Shown here one piece after another: positions 23,013 to 35,050 of a stretch of 64,000 nucleotides of DNA. The translations under genes were made by a program, and so were the position numbers. The stretch's first letter is position 1. Each line of letters starts with the position of its first letter. The notes under the pieces were generated by a model. That model was not told where the DNA came from. It saw only the letters and a list, made by a program, of their open reading frames with translations, and ran no database searches. Source of the DNA: Leptasterias polaris (lineage: Eukaryota > Echinodermata > Asteroidea > Forcipulatida > Asteriidae); assembly GCA_037783415.1 (NCBI GenBank), contig JAZGTN010000025.1, positions 1,116,001 through 1,180,000 of the forward strand, written 5' to 3'.

Positions 23013-23170
23013 GACCGATCCATTAAGCCCCGCCTCCTTACGAGTTGACCAATCACAGCCGCGAAACCCGATCACCGTTAGTGCAAAGATCACCAAACGG
23101 CTCAAATGGTGATAAGATTTCGCGGTTGTGATTGGTCAATGAGAAATGGGCGTGGCTTAATGGATCAGTG
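23013..23170. mobile_element. 158-bp MITE with TA flanks
   Basis: GACCGATCCATTAAGCCCCG at the left is inverted as GGGCGTGGCTTAATGGATCA at the right. A second pairing is TTGACCAATCACAGCCGCGA against TCGCGGTTGTGATTGGTCAA. TA sits on both sides (23011 and 23171). It folds into a long hairpin and is nested in the 5.1 kb element. Confidence 0.7.
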
Positions 23171-23840
23171 TATTCCGTTTGCTATACAAGGGAAATCGTT
23201 CACTGAACTGTCAAAGTAACAGCTAGCAAACTGGTGTCCTTATTTTGTTTGCCACTAAACAACAGCTGAAAAACATTAGAAAAAGTTAGAAAACTCACCA
23301 TTAGCCTAAATGTAGACAGATATAATGGTGTATCATTATTGAGTGAGTCAACGTTTTTAATTTTTACATTAACGCTTTCCTCCAATTTTATGAGATGAGT
23401 TCATCGTTAACTTTTTCAATTTTGAAGAAAACAAATATATTTATAAGCACTGTCTTTGTATTGTTTTGCAAATCAAGGTTGTATACTTTTAGCTAATTGT
23501 TATTCCATTTTTAAGTGATTCAATTTGTGATAGATTCATTGTGCCACAGTATTACTTTTATTGCATCTTTTACTCTATTGTCAAAGTATGTTAGTTTCAT
23601 TCTAAAAGACAGTCATCCTACTCCAGAGTTCAGAAAGCAGAACTAATCTTTACAAATGTCTTTGAGGACTGCCTCAAGGTTTGTTGATTTTTTAAAGTTG
23701 TGTATTCTTGAAGGTTCCAGTGCAAGGTATAATTTTTAGTTTCTAAGGTTATTTATGTTGTTTGTACTTTTATTTGAATAAAAGGTTTTATGTTTCATGA
23801 ACTGATCGGTTTTCTTGACAAAAACAGTAAATAATATTGT

Positions 23841-23915
23841 TTACCCTTACACCGATGTGCATTAAGCACTCCATACTTCCCCGAGTTCTATGAAAAAAAT
23901 CCACAGGATTTGTTT
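23841..23915. repeat. Dispersed repeat, inverse copy at 27985..28070
   Basis: TTTACCCTTACACCGATGTG followed by GTGCATTAAGCACT and CCCGAGTTCTATG is found reversed at 27985..28070 (GAACTCGGGAAAGTACTGAG ... CATCGGTGTAAGGGTAAAAA). Confidence 0.6.
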
Positions 23916-23984
23916 TTTCATTTAAAAAGTATACGTGACGCCCCAGACATTTTTATTTAGCTCGTCTTCAATACTTGATTCTCG

Positions 23985-24380
23985 CATAATAATAATAAAG
24001 ACTTGTTATGCGCACATATCCACCCTGCTGGGTGTTCAAGGCGCAGTAAATCAAAAACAAACAAAAGAAACGGATACAACTAAATTATTCCTTGAAAACC
24101 TGTGACATAAGATAAGGTTTGAGAAGTGATTTCAATTTTGTGGTACAAAGACAACATCAAAGATTATGTGGTAGAGAGTTCCAGATGCGTGGGGCGCAGC
24201 TGCAGAAAAAGACCTGTCGCCCCAGGAGTGTTGAGACTTGGGTTCCTTGAGGAGAAGCATGGTACTGGATCGAAGATCCCTTGACGGAGTGTAAACTTGA
24301 AGTAGTTCTGAGATATAGTGGGGAGCCTTGCCGTTAAGTGCTTTGTGGACAATGAGCATCAGCTTGAAGATGATACGCAC
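23985..24380 (-). pseudogene. CR1/L2-like LINE: reverse-transcriptase C-terminus and 3' tail
   Basis: The minus frame from 24380 reads FKLMLIVHKALNGKAPHYIS, ELLQVYTPSRDLRSS, WGDRSFSAAAP. After a frameshift it gives WNSLPHNL and LKSLLKPYLMSQVF before a stop near 24090. This is the typical end of a non-LTR reverse transcriptase (KALHGxAPxYIxDLL, LRSS, GDRAFSxAAPxLWNSLP). A 3' tail follows to the (AAT)n run at 23990. Truncated and frame-shifted, so non-functional. Confidence 0.7.
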
Positions 24381-24814
24381 AGGGAGAACCTTGTATTAAC
24401 TGACAAACCTTTTAGCTTTTCAGTCACATATTTAGTGCGTTCCGCGGGTCCTATTTTCTTTTATTTTTTGCATGTCCTTAAAAAATACCCCTCTTCGATG
24501 CATTTATCAAACAAAATCAAATTGTTTTTCTCGGGCACACAATGGTTTTAATCTCATCCATGACTTTCTTCCACACGGCTACGTAAGATTTCAGCCTTTC
24601 CTCTATGTTCAGCTAACCGGATTATAATATAATGTTGGATGCTGCTGTTGGACCTGGACATTAACAATACACTCATTGCTCAAGATTAAAACCATAAGAG
24701 TAGCCAAGCAGAGGATCGTAGGACACTCAATTCACAACTTGAAAAACACTGCAAAAAGGGACCGCGGTCTATACTTTCACCACCTGATTTTGCTTGGCTG
24801 TTGCACACGTTTTT

Positions 24815-24885
24815 ACATACATGTACATGTATGTACATCGTATGCATACATGTACATGTATATGTACATGTACATGTACATGTGC
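24815..24885. repeat. ACATGT/TGTACA simple repeat
   Basis: Interleaved TACATG and TGTACA units form a palindromic simple repeat just inside the right arm of the 5.1 kb element. A weaker counterpart (GTACAGT units) lies just inside the left arm at 21205..21255. Confidence 0.6.
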
Positions 24886-24899
24886 AGCTCGCAGAAAGT

Positions 24900-25605
24900 A
24901 GACTGTGAGCCCGGTGAGCGTGTAGACTGTGCCGGATGTTATAACATGAATATTTAGAGTATTGGGGCGTGGCTATACACTCAATTTACATATAACACCA
25001 TTATTTATATATAATGAAAGCAGCGCACAGTCATTATTTAGTATATCATAGCCTCGTCCGCGTAGTTGTAAAGTAATAGTTTTCCTTATTTATATATAAA
25101 TGTGTGGTTCAAAATTCTTTATTTACAAATAAATTTTGGCAGCCGATATTATTTATATATAAGTATAATGATCCGCAAAATTATATGTATATAATGAAAG
25201 CTGCCTAACAATTATTTATTATATAATTGCATGTGTAAAATAAATTATTTACATATAAATTTTGTCAGTCGCCATTATTTATATATAAGTGTAATGATCC
25301 GTTAAATTATATATATATAATGAAAGTTGTCCAGAAATTATATACATATAATTGCATACGTGCAAAGTTAATTATTTATATATAAAAATCTATCCGTCGA
25401 CATTATTTGTAAATAATGAAATTGTGTTTAAGATTATATATATATAATGAAAGCTTTCATACGATTATATATAAACAATTGTGTGGTGCAAAACTTATTA
25501 TTTGTAAATAAAGATTAAATAATGGTTAAATAATGAATTATATATTATATAATGAATTATTTGTAAATAATTGCGTTAAATAATAAGTTTACACTTGGCG
25601 CCTCA
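24900..25605. repeat. Right terminal inverted repeat of the 5.1 kb element
   Basis: Reverse complement of 20489..21187 with scattered substitutions and one ~15 bp length difference near the inner edge. Divergence is low, so the insertion or a conversion event is fairly recent. Confidence 0.78.
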
Positions 25606-26114
25606 TAGTTATGAACACACAACTATTCCTGCAACAACAGGATACACATGGCCTCCATTGGTTTACACCTTTTGTTGCAGTCGTCAAGGCAACTTTTCAG
25701 GAACAGGCAAACCATGGCAAACCATTGAAAACCAGTTGTACACAAGTCTGTTTTTAAAGAAATGGGTTTGAACTTTGAATGACCATGACTGATTTGTTTC
25801 TGTGAATTTTGGTGATTGTCCTGTGAGGTAATCCTCAAACTTAGTCACCTACTAAGAAATGTAACTCAAAGACAAATGGATCAGTGAACTTTTTCTTCAG
25901 TCTTTTTTTGTTGTGCTTGTCTGGGGGCTTGAGTGAAATTTGGGGAAACTCCCAGCAATGAATAAGTTGACAATAGGATGGGTATGTAGCCGGACTCCTT
26001 TAAAACTTGTAAATGGAAGGATAATTTTAAACAAATACTTAGATCGATGATAATATTAAACAGTTCTGGCAAACCTTATATATTATAGATTTAGATGTGA
26101 ATTTGAGTCTAGTG

Positions 26115-26873
26115 TTAACACCTTGACTGCTGAGCCCGAGTATTCTCGGGATAGACTTACCCCCCAGTAGGTGCTGAGCCTGAGAATACTCGGGATAGCG
26201 GTACAACATTGTACTGCCCTCTGTAGATCAATGATTGAGATGCTTTTCATGTATAAAACGTATTGACATACGTTAGGGGAACCAATGGAGTTGTTTTCGA
26301 TGGTTTTACTCATCGGGCCCGGGCACCAGCGGTGATATAGTAACCCGGAAGTTTATACTTTCGGAGTTAAAAAATGCCGGCGCCCAGGAAACGCGTGAAG
26401 TGGTTAGTGAGTGTAGCAGAGCTGTTGTTGAAATATTCGCAGATAGTGACTCTGAAGTAAGTGAGTTTGATGGAAATGATCATTCTGATAATATAGAGTC
26501 TAAAAGTAATGCCAGTGACGTTGAAAGTGAATTTGATCGACAGGAATCGTCCGATGATGACGGTGATTTGCAGACGGTAAACTTCTGCTAACATTTTTAG
26601 TAACAGTGTAAAATTCCACTTCACCAGACCCCTTGCTACGATGTATACCACTCCAAAAAAGATATGGGGTGTAATAGAAAATAAAAGCAACAGTGTCATT
26701 TATTGGAATGTTTTTATTTATAAATCTTTGATGTAGTTCTCCAAATAAAACATGCAGAATCGTGGGGAGGGACAGTGTAAAACTAAAACATGAAGTTTTT
26801 TTGTAGTTTTGTAAAACATTTGCAGCACCATGGGGAGGGACCGTGTAAACATTTGCAGCAGTCAAAGTGTTAA
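26115..26873. mobile_element. piggyBac-like relic flanked by TTAA
   Basis: TTAA lies at each end (26115..26118 and 26870..26873), followed inward by CACCTTGACTGCTG and CACTTTGACTGCTG as inverted repeats. Internal GAGNATACTCGGGATA and GGGGAGGGACNGTGTAAA blocks are duplicated. The TTAA target and small TIR fit the piggyBac superfamily. A short acidic open frame inside (see next entry) looks like a transposase N-terminus. Confidence 0.7.
26374..26590 (+). pseudogene. Fragment resembling a piggyBac transposase N-terminus
   Basis: ATG at 26374 gives MPAPRKRVKW and then shifts frame. The frame from 26400 reads SDSEVSEFDG, ESKSNASDVESEFDR and SSDDDGD, the Ser/Asp/Glu-rich leader common ahead of the DDD domain of piggyBac transposases. 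No catalytic part remains. The acidic composition alone is not diagnostic; the TTAA context is the main argument. Confidence 0.45.
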
Positions 26874-26879
26874 ATGGGT

Positions 26880-29800
26880 AAGTTTCAAGACATTTTTTTA
26901 AAACTGATCCAGTGTTGTTTCAATATGAACATTGAACATGACATCATATCAGACCTTCACCCTAAAATGCAAATGACTTTTCAATCGACAAAATGTCTTT
27001 AAAATGCCAAATGAGTTTTGATAAAGCTACACAAACTAATGTTTCCAATGCACACTTGTTAGTGGTATTGTTAAAAAGAAATCAAACAAAAATCTGCCTT
27101 ATCTTATAAAAAATAAAATACACACAGTTCTCAAACTCAGACACAACTTCAGAGTTGCAAATAAAAGTGGATTGCCATCCACAGCAGAGTCTTTAAGTTT
27201 TCTTTGGCCCATTTTTACCAAACAAAAGGGGGAAATTGTCTGATCAGCTGGGGAAAAAAAAGTTGCATGCTTATAAATGTAAAGTGTACATATTTTAAAA
27301 AACACACATGTGGAACCATAAAACACTATATTCATTTTTCATCACAGCACTCACTATAAATAATAAGGGCCAACACCCAAGATGATTGATAGCTACATGT
27401 ACTGTAGTGATAATGTCACCACCTTCCAAGATGCTAACCAATGCCCCTGCAGGGAAAGTGTACAAATTCACCCCAGACAAATACTGGAAATTAATCTGTA
27501 TTTCCATACACTCCAGTCTGAGTCACTGTGTCTTTCCCCCTGACAACCAACGTGTTCAGTTTGATTTACAACAGATTGGAAATTTCTGGCTCTGGTACAG
27601 TAGTGTCTGTTTTTTATAGGAAAAAAAAACCCCAGGATTGATATTTATTGAAAACAAATGATTAGTGTCAACTGTTTGGAAGCTGGATGACTGTTAAGTT
27701 TATAACAGCCCCAAACCTCCAGAGAAATCTTCATGCCATCAAAGTCGAGAAAATAACATCTGAAGAGCCCACAAATCACTAAATGTATATTATTTCACTT
27801 GCACTTTTGCAGTGATTGATTGTACAGTACATTATAATGTATGACAATTTTAATTTTCACTAAAAATGAAAACCACCTACTTAAGGCTGAGTCATAAAAG
27901 AAACTTGTGAAATTTTAATCCGAAGGCCCACTTGTTGCCAACCAGAACTAATTTCATGTTAATTAGTGATTTCATGTGATTTGCCTGTGGATTTCTTTTC
28001 ACAGAACTCGGGAAAGTACTGAGTATACAGTGCTTAACACACATGTCATCGGTGTAAGGGTAAAAACCAAATTATAATTTCATGTAAATATTTAAAAATA
28101 AATGCTGAATTGTAAGCATTACATAGGTCTGTGAAGTTATATTTTAAAAGGTGTTTTACTTTTAGGTGTTTTGTTTTAAAACTTAGAAGATCATAAAGAA
28201 TTTATTCTTTCAAAACCCAATAATGAATCATCCTTTTAAATGAGAGATTTATAGATTGTGAGTTAGAAGTCAGTTCTCCCATGGTGAGATCATGAAGATA
28301 GAATGAATAAATCAAGAGGGGGACGATGCACTGGTGAAATATTTATTTTCATTTCCTGAAGATACAGTAGTAAAATGTCAACCACAGAGTGAGAGTTAGG
28401 GACGTGCTGATTGAACTGTTCAAAACACTGCGCTGACTAAAAATTTTCAACACAGGTGTCCACTAGTATCCACAACTCCCACAATTAGCAAGTGACAACA
28501 AAATACAAGAACAATGGAACTAGTTTGCAGTATTGGCTATGGGCAGTGTCTCCTTAAGGGTAGTTCTGAGAAAAGCCATGAAATGAGACCCTACAATTTT
28601 AAGCTCCATGGTGTTTCTGTACTTTGTTATAACCCGACAAATTTGTTCAAAGTTTCTTTCAGAACCCTTGCAGACTAGTGCAGCCCAATTCCTTCCATTT
28701 CCTCTTCTACATTGATTCAATGTCCCTCAAAACCAAATGGCTTGAATTTAGATAACATTGAGTGTTAAGTTCAACTCTTAACTCAGTACCTCAACTTGAA
28801 ACTTTAAACTCAAAAGAAAAGATACCCTGAATAAGATTGAAATGCCTGACACTGTCAAACGCAATTATTAATGGGCGTACCGGCCCCAGTCCTTCCTAAT
28901 CCTTCACTTTGGCAAGTGGGACTGTAAGGAATAATGGTTAATGTCAATATTATTATTATTATGATTATGGTGGTATGCCTGTTCCCATGTAAAAGCAGTT
29001 TAGTGCAGTCCTCAGTTAGTCCAAACAGAGTCAAACAAAACATGCAGTTGATTAAATCTTATATCAATAAAAGAATTCATCCCTAGAATACTATACTGAT
29101 ATTAAAGGTTTGGACTAATAGGCATGTCTTATTTCTAAATTGTCTGATTTTGTTAACAGTGAAACTGAAATTGCATACTTTTGAACCTGACCTCTATCTA
29201 CTCACGAATGTAAACAAGCATTCACAGTGTGATAATGACCTTAGGAAGTAAAGGTCAAAGGTCAACAATAACATGAGACAGCAAACATTAATTAAAGCAC
29301 CTTGTTCTTCTTATGAGTTAACTCAGATAAAATTTTTAACTTGTGGTAGAATGACACTTTTCATTTACATCCACTTCAAGAAAAAAATAAGAAATGTGTG
29401 ATTTTAAAGAACAATATTAATTATTGTTTGTATACTTTCAATGTTTGTTTTAGAAAACAGCCAATCCAAAAGAAGATTTTAAAAACTACTTTTACTTTGT
29501 GGAACACTCAATCTGCAAGGACATTTTCTCCATTGTTTGTTATAGCTTCATCATACATGTAAAAACAAATTGAGTTACAAATACCGATTTGTGTGTGTGA
29601 AAGAACCTTTGAGCATATCAATTAATTGGATTTAATTGATGAATGATTGATGTATTTGGATGTAATTATTTGTCACATGGAAGTTTTGTTTGATTGCTTT
29701 TTGGAATGGTGGTTTCCCTGCTTGGCAAAAAAGTACATATACAGTTTACAATTCCATCCAGCAATTTTACATATATATACATGTAGGGAGCAAATAGACT

Positions 29801-31900
29801 AAACATGTTTTATGCACACTGATGAATGCTCATATTGAGTTAGCAAATGATGATTTTTGAATAGCAACTGAGACATTTGGGTAGCATTTTTCCACACTGC
29901 ACGAAGCAAACTGTTCACTGACATTCCACCACAAGTCTGTTAACCCCAAAAGAAGCCGGTTCCCTGTAACCCAGTACAAATACAATGCGATTATTGTCAC
30001 CCTTGGGTGGTTGCTCATTCAGTCCAGAAGCAGGTTGGCTTTTTGAACTCCACTCAACTCTACAACAAGGAGTCCCTGGGATGGATTGGGTTGTTGTTTT
30101 TTACGCAGTAGGAGGTATAAATTATAAAACCACAAACTGTGTGATAAATGGGCTTGCTGTGTGGAAAGTGTCTCCAAAGAGACTGGGGGGATTGGTTTTA
30201 AAATATAGGATAAGTATGGATTGAAATAATGGGCAGTCTATTCTTCTTTTTGGGGTATGGGGATAAACTGGCATCACGGTGGCTCACATTTCAACTTTCA
30301 ACTTACTTACAAAAACAGCCCGAGGGGAGGGGATGCTTGATACTTGTTCACAGGCTGATAGGGCCATATCAGCATGCATTCTTTGACTTTGGAATATATT
30401 AGCTTGTTGGGGAAATAATATTTAATTAACCTTGTTGGTATTGCCTGTATAGTACCAACAGTCGACATTCATTCTGTCTATACTACAAGTACAATGTAAA
30501 CCAATCCATACAGTTTGAATTGTACATATATACAGGGCCTACATATTTTTTAGAAGATGTATCTTTCCCTTGTGGTGTCAGATTTGAAGTAATTACAAGT
30601 CAAAAGCATAGACACTTGTTTCTTTATTGGAAAGAATGATTGTATTATGTAGGCCTACTTGTAAGTTGTAGTGAATACAATTTTACTCACAACTTCACTA
30701 TATTTTAAAAAGATGACAGAAAGTCCACAAAATAAAATAACAAGAGGTGAAAATTGTTTTTACACAAAGTTTAGTTTTAAAATGTTTGTTTCAACAGAAA
30801 TAGTGGTTGCTTAGAGAACCCAAAACATGAGACCTGCCATCAATACACCATTTCATTTTTACAGACCAGAGCACTAAAACACTCCCAAACATAAACACAA
30901 TAACATCAATTTATCACTTTTATGCCCGACTCACAACAAACATGAACATTTATTGAACCTTTATTCCCAATGATTGGATATTCACAAGTAGTTAGGTAAA
31001 AGCACTCGATCATAGGCCTAACATAACGCCGCTCAGTTCAGCCGCAGAGTTTCAGCAATCACACAAACACTTCACATTACGAGTATAAATTATCCAACCA
31101 ATTCGGCAAAATTATACAAAGGTAAACATCGCAATATCTGCTCACGAGTGACTCAACCACCTGTGTTTGTGGACCAGTGGAAAAGGGCTGGCGCAGTTTC
31201 AGTTTTTATCTGAAGCAGCAGGTCCCCGAGCTTTGGACCCTACACTTGCTGTGCACACTGTTATTATATTGGACAAACAGGACTTGAAGATCATGGGGAA
31301 AGAACCTAGACAGGAATGCTGATAAATTGTTATCAGGATCCTTTAGGTTAAAACTACTATTTTGCAGGGCAATTTGGAAGGATCTCCACTTTGTTTGTTT
31401 TTATGATAATAGATGGCAAGCTGATGAGGTATGACGTACTTAAAAGAGGACCAGATTTATGTTATCATTGTAGGAAGTTATCAAACTGGATTTTAAAATC
31501 ACATAGGCCCTACTTGGTGTTATTAAAATGTTTTTTGATTTTTCTCGTATTTAGTGAATTGTAAAAGATCAGGGCTTGAATCAACCAACAGCATCCACAT
31601 GCCCAGCAATTGTCGTGGTGCCCTGTGCCTTTGCTGCTTATTGTGACCTATTTAAGTTGCAAAGTCCATATTTGAAGTTACATTTCGCAGGTGCGAGGGT
31701 AGTCTTGGTGCAAGACATTGTTGTTCACGCTGTTGGGAAAACTTCCAGATCACCCACCACATCGCAATTCTGTTGATTGCGCTCGACAGATGAACGAGAG
31801 TGGACTCATCAGAATTCTCAAGCGGACGATTTGGGTCATCCTTTTAGCAAAAAAATTATATTTTTTGAAATATATCTGTTATATTAATCATACCCTCCAT
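26880..31900. other. 5 kb without a recognisable gene
   Basis: A/T-rich DNA. It contains the dispersed repeats at 27985..28070 and 29752..29892 and an ATT microsatellite at about 28950. Several frames of 60-80 codons are open on either strand, but none shows splice context or a recognisable motif. Confidence 0.35.
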
Positions 31901-31918
31901 ATTAATCATACCCCCATG

Positions 31919-32281
31919 GGGTGTCGTGGCCGAGTGGATAAGAACACTGAACTCAAGCTCTGGTGTTTCTGTTCAGCAGAGTGTGGGTTCGAGTCCCGGT
32001 CGTGACACTTGTGTCCCTGAGCAAGACACTTAACTATAATTGCTTCTCTCCACCCAGGGGTAAAAATGGGTACCTGTGAGGGCAGAGATGGTTCTTGTGA
32101 TGGATTTAGCCTAGTAGCGCATATATTGCAGCACAGGCTGTATATACTCCCTAGGGAGCTGAGATGGTTTCAGGATTGGAATAAAAATGGCCCAGTGACC
32201 AGGGGTAATAATATGCGCCTCGGAATAGCCTAGCTAGATAGATGGCGCTTTATAAATGCTTGATATTATTATTATTATTAA
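31919..32281 (+). mobile_element. tRNA-Leu-like SINE, complete copy
   Basis: The head GTGTCGTGGCCGAGTGGATA ... GTGTGGGTTCGAGTCCCGGT has A- and B-box promoter motifs and an ACTCAAG anticodon-loop-like segment (CAA, Leu). A ~250 bp body follows (CACCCAGGGGTAAAAATGGG, GGCTGTATATACTCCCTAGG, GATGGCGCTTTATAAATGCT) and a final (ATT)n tail. The same unit lies inverted at 63385..63016. Confidence 0.8.
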
Positions 32282-33110
32282 CCAGAAACCAGTGATATGA
32301 GGAAACTTTCTCACTGTCCCACCGAGCTATTGTTTTGGGGGCAATCGGTGGCCCGGAGATATTTTCACTGGTCACAGGGACTCACAGGCCAGCTGGCCAA
32401 CCTTCCCTCAGGACTTCTGTCCAAGGATTAGCAGTCTGGGATACAAGCGAAGCCCCTCTGTTCAACATGGGTATTGATTATCTTTTTAGGGTTAGAGCCT
32501 TGGGTGGGTGAAATCAAGCGGAAATCGGTGCCCTTGTAATTTATTTAAGCATGGTTTGTTCTACCTTTCTATCAAATAATCTACAATCTTTATTTTTGAC
32601 TGATCACTTTTTTATCCTTGCTCAAGTCACATTTTAAGTAGATTAATGCCAACAACAGATGATGTCTGATTCAATAAACACAAGGTTCAATATGTTTTAT
32701 GCTAAGATGCCGTGAGGTGCAGATGCACAGACCTAGTATAGGAAAAAAATTGTGACCCCAAGTAATCAATTAACCCTATAAAACAATAAATTAACCCTAT
32801 AACCTTATCAATTAACGCACTCTGTGGACACTGGTATAGAATAAAAACAGAAGTTGAAATGTTGTTCATTTCATACCCAACTATCCTCCTTGATATTAAA
32901 AAAATGAACCTGAAAATGTTATTTTATTGGAATGTGGCTGTTTGTAACAATGTGCAATGTTGTTAAATAGATTTGCCACTTTTACCTATTCTATGTTCTA
33001 TTGCAAATTTAGTAAATTCAAGGTTCAAATTTTGTTTGGGTGAGAAAGGCTGTACCTGACTGCCACTTTATCTCCCTTACATGTATTTTAAGTCAAATAA
33101 ATATCCTTAC

Positions 33111-33161
33111 CTGTTTAGAAAGGATGACAGAATGAATACAGAGAAGAACAGTCACTTTGAG
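33111..33161 (-). CDS. Weak candidate 51-bp exon (hydrophobic)
   Basis: Seventeen codons (LKVTVLLCIHSVILSKQ) end at a strong donor AAACAG|GTAAGG, but the acceptor TTGTAATAG lacks a pyrimidine tract. It begins and ends in phase 0, which is compatible with the exon ending at 35051 and with the exon starting at 13200. Read together they would make a type II membrane protein, but this is speculative. Confidence 0.3.
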
Positions 33162-34758
33162 CTATTACAAAGTGTTGAAATCATGTAAATTAGCCACTTC
33201 CAGGTCTATTATTATATAAAGCTACAAATTCCTCGACAGAAATATTTGTAAGAGGGAAATAAGCCTTAACATCCATTATTTTATTATTATTTTTAATTCC
33301 TTAGAAAGTAGCAGTCTGATAAAAAATGTTTTCCTTGGTTCTAATGTACACCAGACCTGCAAGGTCTAAATGCCAGGTAAGAACTAAACTTGCATTAACA
33401 TCAATGAAATGAAAGTAGGGTCAAGGTGTCAACAGTTCAAACTGTCTGGGCTAGAATTACACCAACTCTTAGACTAGGACAAATACCAACTCATAGACTA
33501 GTAGTAGTAGTGTACAACTACGCATACATGTACATTAGGTGGAGGTTTATGCATTGATGATGGCTTCACAGTTGAGCCATAAGCATTTCCTCAACTTTGT
33601 CACTGTTGTCAGAGCTCGAAACACCCACTGGGGGCACTGGACCACTGCTGGCCTGAGTCAATACATTTTACTTTTAGCATTAGGCCAGTAACCACACAAC
33701 AAAAAAAGTACTTCAGTCCAGTGCTTTTTGAATAAATTATTTAGTCAACACCCAAAAGCTGGATACACCTGTAGGACACACTTCAATCTTCCTACAAATG
33801 TAACCACTCCATTTCTGACATGAATTTACAGGGCATTGAGGCACTAGGTAACTGCAGAGACACTGTCCGTCTGAGTAGGGAAAAACTTTGTATAAGGCGC
33901 ATAAAGACCACTCAGCCCCATGGTTTGAACATCCAAGAAGGAAATGACTAATACTTTTGTCTTTGCCTTCTCCTTTTCCCACAGAGATATCCACTTTTTT
34001 AGGCTGCCCTACATTGTATTAACTAATTATTTACCATTCTTCCAACCTTCCATTTTGTTCTTTGTGTTTCCAACTTTTTGTGGTCAAGCTATCCCCTTCT
34101 CCAGACTATTATTAGAAAATTATATAAGGCACGTGGCTTCTTTAAGCCTCTGTATTTTTTTCCCCAGAATGCTCAGCAGAATGTTCAGTCACATGATTTG
34201 ATCATCGTGAATTGTGAATTGAAAAAGTGTTTGATGAAACTTTTTCGGTGGGCAAATTTTTGTTTATGGCCCCGACAGTATGACATATTTTTGTACCTTG
34301 TAGAAATGCCTAAAATACCACAACTTTTTGCATTTACAAGTGCAACTAACCAGTGGAGCCTTACATGTTTCTAAGTTTTGGTCAAAGGAGAGGAGACTCT
34401 TTGCTTGGCAAGTCAAACCACAAAAATTGTATCTAGGTACTGTTAACATCGCGCGCAGAGAGGTAAAAGATTTGCATCGATTTCAGGGTCGCCTTGAGTA
34501 CAGGACGTCCTACGATACTTATTTTTAAAGAGTATTAAAATTGAATTTGTTATTATTCATTTAATGATTTAGTCTTTCTGCACCTTAATCTGCACTCCAA
34601 ATACATTCAACAAGACCTATCTTCTGATCTTGGCATAATCGCTTTCTTATAGAATAAAGCAATGTAGACATCAGAAGAATTGTCAACTTTAAAACCACTT
34701 ACTTAACACTCAACAACAAACATGATTTAAGCAAGGGGATTTTGAGTCACCAACATTC

Positions 34759-34803
34759 CACTGGCTGGAGTAATTTGTTGGCAACAAATTACTCCAGCCA
34801 GTG
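34759..34803. repeat. 45-bp near-perfect palindrome
   Basis: The 22-bp arm beginning CACTGGCTGGAGTAATTTGT is followed by one spacer base (G, 34781) and its exact reverse complement. It could extrude as a cruciform. No flanking repeat structure explains it. Confidence 0.85.
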
Positions 34804-35050
34804 CAGTGGGTAAACGCTTGTGATAAACTTTGCAGTTTCCACGAAGTCTGTATTTTTTGACAAGCAACAGTCAATTGACTTGCAAATATTAGATAAGGAA
34901 CACCATCTTTACACGGCTATAATAGTGTTTCACTGGAAAACAGTAAAGTAGTCAACAAATTTTCTCGGGGGGGGGGGGGGGGGCGGGGAAGCCGGTGTTC
35001 ATTGAGCCATGGAAATGGCGTCCCTTGCAACGTATGGTTTCTACACTCAC

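Larger units (their letters stand above)
20489..25605. mobile_element. 5.1 kb transposon with ~700 bp A/T-palindromic terminal inverted repeats
   Basis: The element begins TGAGGCGCCAAGTGTAAACT and ends with its exact inverse, flanked on both sides by TA (20487..20488 and 25606..25607), a likely TA target duplication. The arms run about 20489..21187 and 24900..25605 and are highly similar. They consist of about twenty small palindromes of the types TTATATATAA, ATTATTTATATATAA and ATTATTTRYAAATAAT, spaced about 25-40 bp, separated by unique spacers such as GGATCATTACACT. The interior holds a possible spliced + strand gene (21290..22856), a nested MITE (23013..23170) and a LINE tail (23985..24380). 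I cannot assign a superfamily. Confidence 0.8.

Noticed and set aside
20489..25605. Polinton/Maverick interpretation of the 5.1 kb element
   Set aside because: Long inverted repeats fit, but the flanks give no 6-bp duplication, the size is small and no polymerase, integrase or capsid-type frame is visible.
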